Positions 1-9,355 of a DNA stretch of 64,000 nt are shown piece after piece. The notes beneath the pieces are model-generated. The model searched no databases and was not told the origin of the DNA. It was given only the letters and a program-made list of their open reading frames with translations. A program made the position numbers and the translations under genes. Source of the DNA: AC-32 sp963821495 (GTDB lineage: Bacteria; Actinomycetota; Thermoleophilia; Gaiellales; Gaiellaceae); NCBI GenBank assembly GCA_963821495.1, contig CAWGEA010000003.1, positions 1,984,001 through 2,048,000 on the forward strand, written 5' to 3'. Numbering within the stretch: position 1 is the first letter of the stretch; each line of letters starts with the position of its first letter.

Positions 1-2703
1 GTCGTCCAGGCCCTCGATCGGCAGGATCCGCTCGAGCGCGGCCACGCAGCGCGGGCAGAACTGCGTCCCGGCTGCGCGGCGGAGCTCGTCGAGCGCCTCG
101 GCGGCAGGCCTTGCGGCACGGTAGATCCGCGTCGTCAGCATCGAGTCGAGCGCGTCTGCGACATGGATGATCCGGGCGCCGAGCGGGATCTCCTCGCCCG
201 TCAGACCGTCGGGGTAGCCGGTGCCGTCGAAGCGCTCGTGGTGGTGGCGGATCGCCGGCACCGCGTCGTTGAGAAACCCGAGGCGGTCGATGATGCGCGC
301 ACCCTCGTCGGCGTGGCGCTGCATCAGCTCCCACTCCCCCTCGGTCAAGCTCGCAGGCTTCAGCAGGATCGCGTCCGGGATCGCGAGCTTGCCGATGTCG
401 TGGAAGAGCGCGGCGTGGCCGAGCAGGTCGAGCTCGGCCTGCGAGAGCCCGAGCTCGCGGCCGATCGCGAGCGCCAGCTGCTGCACCCGCCGCGAGTGGC
501 CGGCGGTGTAGGCGTCGCGGGCGTCGACGGTGGCCGAGAGGCTCTCCATCGCGGCAGTCGAGCGCTCCTTGAGCAGGCGGTTCGCATGCTCGAGCGAGAC
601 GTTCTGCGTCTGGATCGTCTCGGCCGCGGCGCGGAGCTTCTGCGCACTGCGCTGCGTGTGGCGGAGGTACGCCTCCTGCGTCTTGCGCATCAGCAGCAGC
701 GGCACCGCGAAGACGGCGAGGGCCCAGAGGTCGGCGGTCTCGTGCCCGACCCAGATCACACCGCCGATGAAGCCGTAGACGAGGTAGTGCGTTGCGAGCC
801 AGGCGAAGCGCTCGCGGAAGACCGCCCACCAGCGCTCGTGGCCCTCGATTGCGACGACTGCGCTCAGCAGGCTCATGTTCACGGCGAAATAGGTGCCCCC
901 CGCCGCGATGCCCGCGGCCACGTAGACGAAGTTGCCGACGTCGCCGCCGGGCGTGGAGAAGCCTGCTGCTGCGAAGACACCCGCGGCTGCGAGCGACGAG
1001 AGCGAGAGCGTGCCGACGTTGAAGACCACGTAGTGGAACGGCGAGCGCCTCGCGCTCCACTCGACCGCGGCGATCGTGACCGCGAGGGCGAGGGCGGCGC
1101 GCGGGCCGAACAGGGCGGCGCCGGCGATCGAGCCGACGGCGCTGACCGAGATCGAGCCGTCGTCGACCTCGAGCGCGAGGGCCTGCCCCGCGCCCACGAG
1201 CGCGACCAGGGCGATCAGTCCGATCCAGTCGTTGCTGCTGCCGAAGATCGCGCCGAAGATGCCTGCACCCACGCCGACGGCGCTCACGATGCCGACGAAG
1301 ACCGCGAGCCGTCGCGAGAGCGAGAGGAAGCGCGGGCCGTGCATCGCGTGCGGCCGCGGGTGGCGGCGCTCCTGGGTCGGCGCGCTCTCGGCCGGCGGCG
1401 ACAGAGGGACGATGTGGTCGCCGTCTTCCGGCACCGCCACGAGCCGCCCCTGCCGCTTCTCCGGCATCAACAGCGGCTCGGAGCTCGCGTCGAGGACGCG
1501 GTTGCGCCCCTGGAGCTTCGCGCGGTAGACGGCGAGGTCGGCCTGGTGGATCAGCTCGTTCGCATCGGAGCCGTCACGCGGGAAGCCGGCGACGCCGATC
1601 GAGACCGTGGCGCGGATCGGTTCGCTCGAGGTCTCGACGTCGTAGGCGCGCGCGGCGACGGCCTGCCGGATGCGCTCCGCGATCTCGAACGCCTGCTCGG
1701 GCGGCGTCTCGGGCAGCAGGATCGCGAACTCCTCGCCGCCGAAGCGGGCCGGCACGTCGTAGTGGCGCAGCTGCGACCGGAAGACCTCGGCGATCCCCTG
1801 CAGCACCGCGTCGCCGGCCAGGTGACCGTAGGTGTTGTTGATGTCGCGCAGGAGGTCGAGGTCGGCCATCACGAGCGAGAGAGGCCGGTCGAAGCGCTCC
1901 GCGCGCAGCAGCTCATCGTTCAGCGCAGCGGCGAAGTGGCGCGCGTTGAAGAGACCCGTCTTGGGGTCGACGCGCGCCTCCTCCTGCAGCTGGGGCACCG
2001 AGAGCGACCGGTGGATCAGCAGCAGCGGCGCGACGGAAAACGGGATCAGCCACGGGTTGCGTACCCAGAAGGCGCCCATCGCCACGCCGAGCATCGCGAG
2101 CACGAGGTCGGTGGAGAGGCTCGGGAACGAGAACAGGCCCGACTCCCGGAGCGAGTGGCCGCGCGCCAGGTGCAGCATCGGGGCCATCAGCAGGTGGTTG
2201 ACGGCCACCATCGCGGCGGCGGCCGAGAGACCGGCGACGGCGTACTCGACGTGGGAGCTCGGGGCGAGCCGGAGGATCCCGTGGAAGGCCGCGTACGCGG
2301 CCAGCATCGAGAGCGTCCAGTTGCAGATGTTGAAGATCTGGATGTACCAGGCGCTGCGGTTCTTCAGCCACTCGGGGATGTGCTGCACCACACCGATCAG
2401 CGCGACGAGCCCCGGTGGGAGCAGCATCGCGGCCGGGATCAGGAAGACGATCGTCGTGTGGTACGACTGGTTCCGCGGCGTGCGCACGACGAAGAGCTGG
2501 GCGAGGGCCGCGGTCGCGCCCAGGATCACGAAGGTCGTCCACCCGGGCGTGTGCGGGCTCAGCCGCGAGAGCAGCGGCACGGCCGTCGCCATCGTCACGG
2601 CGGCGACCACGAAGAAGTACCCCGCGGCCTTCGGGGCGAGCCGCGGCGCCTCCGTGCCGGCGGCCTCGACGTCGTGGGCGATCGCGCTCGGGACCGCGCT
2701 CAT
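1..2703 (-). CDS. Membrane GGDEF / HD-GYP fusion protein (c-di-GMP turnover), 3' end outside window
   Basis: 901 codons are visible from the ATG at 2703; the C-terminus lies beyond the window. In order: a hydrophobic multi-helix region (about residues 25-245), a GGDEF domain with the intact motif GGEEF at residues 322-326, a polar linker, a second multi-helix membrane region (about 465-670), a short coiled coil, and an HD-GYP domain with HD at 768-769 followed by GKLAIPD and GTGYP at 827-831. GGDEF domains make c-di-GMP and HD-GYP domains hydrolyse it, so one polypeptide appears to carry both opposing activities, each behind its own membrane module. Both active-site motifs look intact. The start is preceded by GAGGGG. 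The gene is transcribed away from the subtilase gene region. Signal and targets are unknown; the domain calls are secure. Confidence 0.9.
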   Translation of the reverse strand, partial: MSAVPSAIAHDVEAAGTEAPRLAPKAAGYFFVVAAVTMATAVPLLSRLSPHTPGWTTFVILGATAALAQLFVVRTPRNQSYHTTIVFLIPAAMLLPPGLVALIGVVQHIPEWLKNRSAWYIQIFNICNWTLSMLAAYAAFHGILRLAPSSHVEYAVAGLSAAAAMVAVNHLLMAPMLHLARGHSLRESGLFSFPSLSTDLVLAMLGVAMGAFWVRNPWLIPFSVAPLLLIHRSLSVPQLQEEARVDPKTGLFNARHFAAALNDELLRAERFDRPLSLVMADLDLLRDINNTYGHLAGDAVLQGIAEVFRSQLRHYDVPARFGGEEFAILLPETPPEQAFEIAERIRQAVAARAYDVETSSEPIRATVSIGVAGFPRDGSDANELIHQADLAVYRAKLQGRNRVLDASSEPLLMPEKRQGRLVAVPEDGDHIVPLSPPAESAPTQERRHPRPHAMHGPRFLSLSRRLAVFVGIVSAVGVGAGIFGAIFGSSNDWIGLIALVALVGAGQALALEVDDGSISVSAVGSIAGAALFGPRAALALAVTIAAVEWSARRSPFHYVVFNVGTLSLSSLAAAGVFAAAGFSTPGGDVGNFVYVAAGIAAGGTYFAVNMSLLSAVVAIEGHERWWAVFRERFAWLATHYLVYGFIGGVIWVGHETADLWALAVFAVPLLLMRKTQEAYLRHTQRSAQKLRAAAETIQTQNVSLEHANRLLKERSTAAMESLSATVDARDAYTAGHSRRVQQLALAIGRELGLSQAELDLLGHAALFHDIGKLAIPDAILLKPASLTEGEWELMQRHADEGARIIDRLGFLNDAVPAIRHHHERFDGTGYPDGLTGEEIPLGARIIHVADALDSMLTTRIYRAARPAAEALDELRRAAGTQFCPRCVAALERILPIEGLDD

Positions 2704-2809
2704 CCAGGCCCCTCGGTGGTACGCGTCAGGCCGAACCCCGTCATCGCCTGCTCGTGCTCTCCGATCTCCGCGCGGTCGGCGCGGCGCCGCAAGGAACAGA
2801 AGCCGTGCT

Positions 2810-2842
2810 CGGTGGTGGACGCCGGTCGGCTCACCACCACCG
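2810..2842 (-). promoter_or_regulatory. Stem-loop in the leader of the GGDEF/HD-GYP gene
   Basis: CGGTGGTGG (2810-2818) and CCACCACCG (2834-2842) form a perfect 9-bp stem. The loop contains a smaller GCCG/CGGC pair. It lies about 110 nt upstream of the ATG at 2703, inside the otherwise gene-free 2704-2912 stretch. It does not match the c-di-GMP-I riboswitch core that I know. It could be an RNA leader element or an operator. Confidence 0.35.
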
Positions 2843-2912
2843 GAAGCTACGCCGCTCTGACGGGGGTCACATCCCCCTTTTTCGGTACACCCCCAATATC
2901 CCCCGAAAGAGT

Positions 2913-2940
2913 GAGGGGCCGGGTTGGTGCCCGGCCCCTC
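2913..2940 (-). terminator. Strong hairpin after the subtilase gene
   Basis: GAGGGGCCGGG (2913-2923) pairs perfectly over 11 bp with CCCGGCCCCTC (2930-2940) around a 6-nt loop. It starts 32 nt after the subtilase stop codon. No strong T-run follows on the minus strand, so it may act as a T-less terminator or an mRNA 3' stabiliser. Confidence 0.55.
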
Positions 2941-2972
2941 GGAAGGTGCGCTTCGGTTGCCCCGTCCGTCGC

Positions 2973-4837
2973 CTAGCCCGCCGCCGGTGGCGGGTCGACC
3001 GCGCCGGCCATCTCAGCCGGGAGGTCCGCCGGATCCGGGGCGGTCTCCGGGTCGGCCATGATCTCCGCCGCCTGCGCGGGCGTGAGCTCGTAGGCGCTCG
3101 CGTCCGCTGCGGCATCGCCCTCGGCCGCGTCCTCGTAGGACGAGTCGGCCCAGGAGACGTCGGTCCAGGAAACGTCGGCCCAGGAGACGTCCGCCCAGGA
3201 GACGGACTCCCACGAGACGTCGGCCCAGGAGACGGCGCTCCAGGCGGCGTCGGCCCACGAGACGTCGGCCCACGAGACCGAATCCCAGGAGACGTTTGCC
3301 TTGGCCAGATCCGACCAGCTGACCGCGTCGAAGACGGGCGAGCCGGTGAGGTCGGCCTTGACGAACTGGTCGAGCGCCCTGTTCGGGTTCGGCGGAACCT
3401 TGACCGCCGTCGCGTTCGTCACCTGGATCTCGCCCACGCCGACCGAACCGAGTGGAGCGCCGTCGACGACCTTCGTCGAGACCATCAGCGCGCCCTTGAC
3501 CTGGTCGGGCGTGTACTCGGGATGCTTGGCCAGGATCTGCACCGCTGCAGCCGAGATGATCGGGCTCGCGAACGACGTCCCCGAGAGCTGGATGTAGCCG
3601 GGGGCGACGACGTTGCTCGCCTTCTCGATCGCGAGCGACGAGGTGGCGGGCACCGGGCCGACCATGTAGCGGCCGGGGGCAGCCAGGTCGGGCTTCATGA
3701 ACCCGTCCGGAGTGCGCCCGTAGGCCGACCACGGAGCATTGACGTCGTCGTGGACGTTCTTCGTCCCGCCGATGTCGATCGCCCCGACCGTGATCACGAA
3801 CGGGTCGTTGCCGGGCGCGTAGAGCACACCGCTCGGCGCGTTCGGGAGGCCGTAGTTGCCGGCCGCCGCAACCACCACCACGCCGTTGAACCAGAGCTTC
3901 TCCACGGCCGCGTCGAGCGGGTCCTGGAAGAAATGGCTCTTGGTCGACGAGTGCAGCGAGAAGTTCGCGACCCGGATGTTGTACGTGCTCTTGTTCGCCA
4001 GGATCCACTGGGCCGCCGCGATCACGTCGCTCGTGCGCGCGACGCCGTGGTCGTCCATGACGTCGAGCGAGACCAGCGGTGCCTGAGGCGCGCCGCCCGT
4101 GTAGTTGTCGGCTCCGCCGGCGGCAATGCCGGCCACGAAGGTGCCGTGCCCGCGCCCGTCACCGGGCGAGTCGTCGGGGAGCGTGCTGAACTTCACGTTC
4201 GCCAGCACCCGGCTTCCGAAGTCCGTGCGCCCCGGCTGGATCCCGGAGTCGACGACCGCGATCGCCGGCACGGATCCCGCCTTCGGCGCGTCACCGCCGC
4301 TCCAGCCCTTCGAGAGGCCGGTCTCGTACGGCCAGAGCTGGCCCGAGCTGAAGCCGCTGACGCGAACCTGGACGTCCGGGGTCACGATCAGGTTCGGCAG
4401 CTTCACGAGCTTCGGCAGGGCGCCCGCCCGCACCGTCGCCGCGACGCCGTCGACCAGGCTGAGGCGCCGGTCGAGGCCGCCCCGCTCGTCGTCTGCGAAC
4501 TGGTTGACATGCGTGAACGCCGAGAGCGCCGGCGAGATCCTGCCGTCGTGCTCCGGATGATCACGTTCACGTACTGGTTCGGGTGCCGCTTCGCCCCCTT
4601 GAGGAGGCCGGGCGAGACCCACGTCTTCTTGAGGGCCGCGTGGCCGCTCAGCTTCGCGTGCCTGAGCTTGCCCGCACTGGATGCCAGGGGGACGCTGATC
4701 GCCAGCATCGCCACAAGCGCGGTGATTGCTCCCCGGCCGCCCTTGCCCCAGAGCGCGCTCGAGCGAGACTCACCGCCGCGGTTGCCGGTGCCCCACAGCG
4801 CGCTCGATCGCGTCTCTCCTCGATTGCCGCCGTTCAT
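2973..4837 (-). CDS. Secreted subtilisin-like serine peptidase (S8) with N- and C-terminal Trp repeats; frameshifted here
   Basis: Extracellular subtilase of about 620 residues when read across a frameshift. The triad is visible: Asp in VVDSGI (codon 4248-4250), His in GRGHGTFVAG (4146-4148), Ser in GTSFASP (3573-3575), plus the AAAGN oxyanion Asn. The N-terminus (start ATG 4837 behind GGAAGG) carries two copies of RSSALWG and a hydrophobic signal segment (AITALVAMLAISVPLASSA). A propeptide-like stretch follows (NQYVNVIIRS). The C-terminus is a run of pentapeptides of the DVSWA type, then an acidic Ala-rich tail. The reading frame changes near 4554: the N-terminal frame ends its sensible sequence at VIIR and the catalytic frame resumes at EHDGRISP, consistent with one missing base. 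An alternative ATG at 4891 lacks a good ribosome binding site. Substrate unknown. Confidence 0.85.
3143..3302 (-). repeat. Tandem 15-bp repeat encoding DVSWA-type pentapeptides
   Basis: About ten imperfect 15-bp units (plus-strand consensus close to gacgtcggcccagga) encode successive xVSWA/D/E pentapeptides at the C-terminus of the subtilase. Trp every fifth residue suggests a regular structural or anchoring element. The repeat is in frame and coding, not intergenic. Confidence 0.8.
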
Positions 4838-5025
4838 GCGCACCTTCCGTCTCTCCTTTCCGCGCCCTCGCGCGGGCCGCATGTCTGCCACGCAAGCGAC
4901 GGTGAAGGCCGCCGCTGCGAATCCGGGCGGAACCTAGGCTTCCGACGGGTGGTGCTACATCCCCCGGCAGGGTGAGTGCCGGCGAAGTTCCCTCGAACGG
5001 GTGATGGGAGGCGCGGCGCGGTAGC

Positions 5026-6417
5026 GTGCCCGCCGTGCGCGCCCCGCTGGCTCTCGAGATCGGTCTCGCGCGCGCCGCGGCCGGGCTCTCGCGGCTCGCC
5101 GGCGCGGGCGGAGGCACGACGCTGCCCGGGAAGCTGCTCTGGAAGCTCGATCCGGGCGCCGTCGACCGGCTCGCGGCCCGCCTTCCCGACGGGTCGGCGC
5201 TGATCTCCGCGACCAACGGCAAGACGACCACGGCTGCGATGGTGGCGGCAATCCTGGGCGATTCGCGGCGGCTTGCGCATAACCGCGCAGGCGCCAACCT
5301 GGTCTCAGGCGTTGCGTCTGCGCTCGTCGCCGCCCGTGACGCGGAGCTCGGGCTGTTCGAGGTGGACGAGGCCGCGCTGCCGGAGGTGGCGCGGCGGGTG
5401 CGGCCGCGTGCGGTCTCGCTCGGCAACCTCTTCCGCGACCAGCTCGACCGCTACGGGGAGCTCGAGCTCCTCGCCGGACGCTGGCGCACGATGGCGCGGG
5501 AGCTGCCCGAGACGACGGTGCTCGTTGCCAACGCGGACGACCCGCAGCTCGGGGAGGTCGCCGCCGAGCACGCCGCGCGTTCCGGTGACACGACGGTCTT
5601 CGGCCTCGACGACCCGCGCCACGCCTCCCCGGAGCTGCAGCACGCGGCCGACTCGAAGTGGTGCGTCCGCTGCGGGACGCCGTACGAGTACGCGGCGGCC
5701 TACATCGGGCACCTCGGCGACTACCGCTGCCCGTCGTGTGGGCACGCACGGCCACAGCTCGACGTCTGCGCGCGGGAGATCCAGCTGAACGGGCTGGAGA
5801 GCGTGTCGTTCCAGCTGGTGACGCCGGAGGGGTCGAGGGCGATCGAGTTGCGGGTGCCCGGGCTCTACAACGTCTACAACGCGCTCGCCGCGGCTGCGCT
5901 GGCGCGTGCGCTGGGGGCCGCGCTCGATGAGATACAGGGCGGATTGCAGGGCTTTTCGGCCGCTTTCGGTCGCTTCGAGCGCATCGCCGTCGGCGACCGC
6001 TCGTTGCTCGTCCTGCTGATCAAGAACCCCGCAGGCGCAAACGAGGTCGTCCGCACGCTGGTCGCCGCCGGGGCGCCCTCGCTGCTGCTGGTCGCGCTCA
6101 ACGACGAGATCGCCGACGGCCGCGACGTCTCCTGGATCTGGGACGTCGACTTCGAGCCGCTGCTCGGCGGGCTCGAACGGCTGGTCGCCACGGGCGGGCG
6201 CGCGGCCGAACTCGCGCTGCGGTTCAAGTACGCGGGCCTGGAGGCGGGGGCAATCGAGGTGGTGCCCTTGCTGGAGGATGCGCTCGACCGCGCGCTCGAG
6301 CTCACTCCCCCGGGCGGCGAGCTGGCGGCGCTGCCGACCTACACCGCGATGCTGGCGCTACGCGACCTGGTGGCGCGCCGCGGCTTCGTGCGCCCGTACT
6401 GGGAGGAGGCGGCGTGA
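5026..6417 (+). CDS. murT: Lipid II isoglutaminyl synthase, MurT subunit
   Basis: Mur-ligase-like ATPase subunit of the MurT/GatD complex, which amidates D-glutamate in the lipid II stem peptide at the cytoplasmic membrane. 463 residues, the normal length. Visible features are the ATP-binding motif SATNGKTTT near residue 60, the four-Cys zinc ribbon (CVRCG near 212 and CPSCGH near 236) characteristic of MurT within Mur ligases, and the C-terminal DUF1727 region (VLLIKNPAGANEVVRTL). The GTG start at 5026 is preceded by GGGAGG, rather far upstream (14 nt). A GTG at 5035 is an alternative. The stop overlaps the gatD start as GTGA, fitting a two-subunit enzyme. Confidence 0.95.
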   Translation: MPAVRAPLALEIGLARAAAGLSRLAGAGGGTTLPGKLLWKLDPGAVDRLAARLPDGSALISATNGKTTTAAMVAAILGDSRRLAHNRAGANLVSGVASALVAARDAELGLFEVDEAALPEVARRVRPRAVSLGNLFRDQLDRYGELELLAGRWRTMARELPETTVLVANADDPQLGEVAAEHAARSGDTTVFGLDDPRHASPELQHAADSKWCVRCGTPYEYAAAYIGHLGDYRCPSCGHARPQLDVCAREIQLNGLESVSFQLVTPEGSRAIELRVPGLYNVYNALAAAALARALGAALDEIQGGLQGFSAAFGRFERIAVGDRSLLVLLIKNPAGANEVVRTLVAAGAPSLLLVALNDEIADGRDVSWIWDVDFEPLLGGLERLVATGGRAAELALRFKYAGLEAGAIEVVPLLEDALDRALELTPPGGELAALPTYTAMLALRDLVARRGFVRPYWEEAA

Positions 6418-7163
6418 GGATCGTCGTCGGCCACCTGTTCCCGGACTACCTCAACATCTACGCCGACCGCGGCAACATGGCCGTGCTGGCGCGTCGGGTT
6501 GCCTGGCGCGGCCACGAGCTGGAGGTGCGCGGGCTCGGCCCCGGCGCGCTGGTCCAGCCGGGAGAGCACGACCTCTACTACGTCGGCGGCGGGCAGGATC
6601 GCGAGCAGAAGCTGATCGCGCCCGCGCTCGCGCTCATGGCGCCGGCGCTGCGCGAGGCGATCGACGGCGGCGCGGCCGCGCTCGCGGTCTGCGGCGGGTA
6701 CCAGCTCTTCGGCCGCTTCTACCGCGACCAGAGCGGCGACGAGCTCCCCGGCGCGGGCCTGCTGCCGCTGCACACGGTCGCGGGCGAGCGCCGGATGATC
6801 GGCGACGTGCTGCTCGAGTGCGAGCTCGAGCCGGGCGAGCCCCACACCCTCGCCGGCTTCGAAAACCACGCCGGGCGCACCTACCTCGACGAGGGCGCGG
6901 AGCCGCTCGGCCGCGTGCTCGCCGGGTTCGGCAACGACGGCGAGAGCGGTTACGAGGGCTGCCGGGCCGGCCGCATGCTCGGCACCTACCTCCACGGCCC
7001 GCTCCTCCCCCGCAACCCGTGGCTGGCGGACTGGCTGCTCGCCCAGGCGATCGCCCACCGCACCGGCGAGCTCCCGGAGCTGGAGTCGCTCACGGACGAG
7101 CTCGAGGCGGAGGCCCACGCCGTCTCGGCCGAGCGGGCGCGGACGCGCGGCGGCCGCTTCTAG
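6414..7163 (+). CDS. gatD: Lipid II isoglutaminyl synthase, glutaminase subunit GatD
   Basis: Class I glutamine amidotransferase (CobB/CobQ-like) that supplies ammonia to MurT. 249 residues. The nucleophile is Cys93 in AVCGGYQLFG and the catalytic His is about residue 194 in TYLHGPLLPRNP. The N-terminal MRIVVGHLFPDYLNIYADRGN motif is typical of GatD. It overlaps murT by 4 nt. Its TAG stop shares the tetranucleotide CTAG (7160-7163) with the stop of the convergent nudix gene, leaving no room for a terminator between them. Confidence 0.95.
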   Translation: MRIVVGHLFPDYLNIYADRGNMAVLARRVAWRGHELEVRGLGPGALVQPGEHDLYYVGGGQDREQKLIAPALALMAPALREAIDGGAAALAVCGGYQLFGRFYRDQSGDELPGAGLLPLHTVAGERRMIGDVLLECELEPGEPHTLAGFENHAGRTYLDEGAEPLGRVLAGFGNDGESGYEGCRAGRMLGTYLHGPLLPRNPWLADWLLAQAIAHRTGELPELESLTDELEAEAHAVSAERARTRGGRF

Positions 7164-7615
7164 GGCGCCCAGAGAGCGCCGAGGTAGACCGCCGGGTCTC
7201 CCGGCGTCCAGCGCTGCAGGAAGCGCTGGATCGGCGGGTGCAAGACGACCTCGTCGAGCTCCTCCGGCGCGAACAGCCGGTGCCCGCGCACGGCCGCGTC
7301 GTGGGAGGTGACCCTCTCGAGCGAACGGCCGGTCAGGTCGCCGGCGAAGATGATGTGGACGACGTGCTTCGCGGCGAAGCTGCGTACCGGCGCGATCGAG
7401 TCGACGATCGCAATCGGCCCCTCCACCGGGATCTCGTCCTCGATCCCGACCTCCTCGGCCAGCTCGCGGTGGAGCGCGTCGACGAGGCTCTCGCCGGAGT
7501 CGACGCCCCCGCCCGGCAGCAGCCAGTGGTCGCGACCGTCCTTCTCGTGCCTGCAGAGCAGGAGGCTCCCCTCCCAGCGCAGCAGCGCGGAGACGCGGAT
7601 GCGGGGCTCGCCCAT
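7160..7615 (-). CDS. Nudix hydrolase
   Basis: 151-residue pyrophosphohydrolase. The complete Nudix box is visible: G-x5-E-x7-REL-x-EE-x-GI within GGGVDSGESLVDALHRELAEE and the next residues. These enzymes cleave nucleoside diphosphates linked to another moiety; the substrate cannot be told from sequence. It is the last gene of the miaB-to-dut operon. Its ATG (7615) overlaps the dut stop by one base (TGATG). Association with dut suggests nucleotide-pool cleaning, which is inference. Confidence 0.9.
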   Translation of the reverse strand: MGEPRIRVSALLRWEGSLLLCRHEKDGRDHWLLPGGGVDSGESLVDALHRELAEEVGIEDEIPVEGPIAIVDSIAPVRSFAAKHVVHIIFAGDLTGRSLERVTSHDAAVRGHRLFAPEELDEVVLHPPIQRFLQRWTPGDPAVYLGALWAP

Positions 7616-8049
7616 CAGGCGAGCGAGGAGCCGAAGCCGCGCACTCCGCGCTCGCTCTCCGGCAGCTCCTCCACCTCGACGGGGTCGAGCTCGGGGATCG
7701 GCAGCACCACGAGCTGCGCGATCCGCATCCCGGGCTCGACGACGAACGGCTCGTGTGCGTCCGTGTTCAGCAGCACGACGCGGATCTCGCCGCGGTAGCC
7801 GGAGTCGACGAGGCCGGGCGAGTTGACGACCGTGAGCCCGTGGCGGGCGGCGAGGCCCGAGCGCGGTTGCACGAACCCGGCGTGGCCGTCGGGGATCGCT
7901 ACGGCCAGCCCGGTCCCGACCGACGCCCGCTCCCCGGGTCCCAGCTCGTGCTGCTCGCAGGCGGCGAGGTCGAGTCCGGCGTCGCCGGCGTACGCGCGCT
8001 CCGGCAGGACCGCATCCTCGCGCAGGCGGCGGATCGGCAGCTCGATCAC
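7615..8049 (-). CDS. dut: Deoxyuridine 5'-triphosphate nucleotidohydrolase (dUTPase)
   Basis: Trimeric dUTPase converting dUTP to dUMP and PPi, which keeps uracil out of DNA and feeds dTMP synthesis. 144 residues, normal length. Family motifs in order: AGDAGLDLAA (motif 1), PRSGLA (motif 2), GLVDSGYRGEIRV (motif 3), MRIAQLVV (motif 4) and the C-terminal Gly-rich arm RGVRGFGSS (motif 5). The GTG start at 8049 overlaps the hflX stop as GTGA. Confidence 0.95.
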   Translation of the reverse strand: MIELPIRRLREDAVLPERAYAGDAGLDLAACEQHELGPGERASVGTGLAVAIPDGHAGFVQPRSGLAARHGLTVVNSPGLVDSGYRGEIRVVLLNTDAHEPFVVEPGMRIAQLVVLPIPELDPVEVEELPESERGVRGFGSSLA

Positions 8050-9355
8050 GCGCTCGTGCGAGCCTCGGTGTCGGGCTCGAGCACGAGGTAACGGGCGAAC
8101 CTCCGCACCTCGCGCATCGGCAGGTGGGCGCGAATGAAGACGCCCTCCTCGCGATCGGCGCGCTCGTCGACAGGCATGCCGAGCGCGTAGAGCTCCGCCA
8201 GGCGCGCACCCTCGTCGTACGGGATCAGCAGCCGCACCCGCTCGAAGCGCTCGCCGAAGCGTCTCGGCAATCCGCTTCCGCAACGCGTCGAGCCCCTCGC
8301 CAGCTCGGGCCGAGACCTGTAGCGCGTCCGGGAAGCGGTTGCCGAGGCGGCGCCGGTCGCAGCGGGTCGACGGCGTCGATCTTGTTCAGCACGAGCTCGA
8401 CCGGCAGCTCGCCCGCGCCGATCTCGCCGAGCACCGCATGCACGGCCTCCAGCATCGCGTCGAGCTCGTCATCGGCCGCAGAGGCGTCCACGACGTGCAG
8501 CACGAGGTCGGCGACGAGCGTCTCCTCGAGTGTCGCCGCGAAGCCCTCGACCAGCTGGTGCGGGAGGCGGCGGATGAAACCGACGGTGTCCGTCACCAGG
8601 TAACGCCGGCCGTCCACTTCGAAGCCGCGAGTCGTCGGGTCGAGGGTCTCGAACAGCCGGTCGTCGACCGATACGCCCGCGTCTGTGAGCGCGTTCAGCA
8701 GCGTCGACTTGCCGACGTTCGTGTAGCCGGCCAGCGCGATCGTCGGCGTCTCGGAGCGCCGGCGTGACTTGCGCCTCGTCGCACGCTGCTTCGCCAGCCG
8801 GCGCAGGCGCTCCCGCAGGAGCGTCACGCGGCGCCGAGCGAGGCGGCGGTCGGTCTCGAGCTGGCTCTCGCCGGGGCCCCTCGTCCCGACTCCGCCGCCG
8901 AGGCGCTCGAGGTGCTGCCAGAGGCCCCGCATCCGCGGCAGGTTGTACTCGAGCTGCGCGAGCTCGACCTGGAGCTTGCCCTCGGCGCTGACGGCGTGCT
9001 GGGCGAAGATGTCCAGGATCAACTGCGTGCGGTCGACGACACGCGCCTGGACGGCGTCCTCGAGCCGCCGCTGCTGCACCGGCGAGAGCTCGTCGTCGAC
9101 GATCACCGATTCCGCACCGGCGCGCTTGAAGGCGTCCTGTAGCTCGACGAGCTTGCCCTTGCCGATGTACGTGCGCGGGTCGGGCCGCTCGCGGTGCTGG
9201 ACGAGCTCGGCCACCGGCTCGACGCCCGCCGTGCGCGCCAGCTCGCGCAGCTCGGCCAGCTCGGCGTCGAAGTCCGTGCCCTTGGCGGGAGCCGCGAGCA
9301 CGAACCCGCGCTCGGGCTCGGCACCCGGCGCAGGATCCGGCTGGCGGGTCGTCAC
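8046..9355 (-). CDS. hflX: GTPase HflX, interrupted by two frameshifts
   Basis: Ribosome-associated GTPase that splits stalled or heat-damaged ribosomes. N-terminal domain (YIGKGKLVEL, VIVDDELSPVQQRRLE, RTQLILDIFAQHA) and G domain (GYTNVGKSTLLNAL, DTVGFIRRLPHQLVEGF, NKID) are clear. Then the frame shifts twice: near 8354, after NKIDAVDPL, continuing as RRLGNRFPDALQVSARAGEG; and near 8256, after KRIAETL, continuing as GERFERVRLLIPYDEG to the stop at 8046. Both look like single extra bases; read across, the protein is about 436 residues, the usual length. Either assembly errors or a recently broken gene. The GTG start (9355) overlaps the dapL stop as GTGA. Confidence 0.88.

Noticed and set aside
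2862..2882. GGGGG-TCACAT-CCCCC followed by TTTTT, like a plus-strand terminator
   Set aside because: Only five base pairs and no plus-strand gene ends upstream of it.
163..2976. Very long plus-strand open frame opposite the GGDEF/HD-GYP gene
   Set aside because: Its translation is Arg/Asp/Glu-rich low-complexity sequence with no domain, while the minus strand encodes clear GGDEF and HD-GYP motifs. High GC keeps antisense frames open.
3143..3302. Regular 15-bp repeats as a CRISPR-like array
   Set aside because: Units are contiguous, in frame and encode pentapeptides of the subtilase; there are no spacers and no cas genes.
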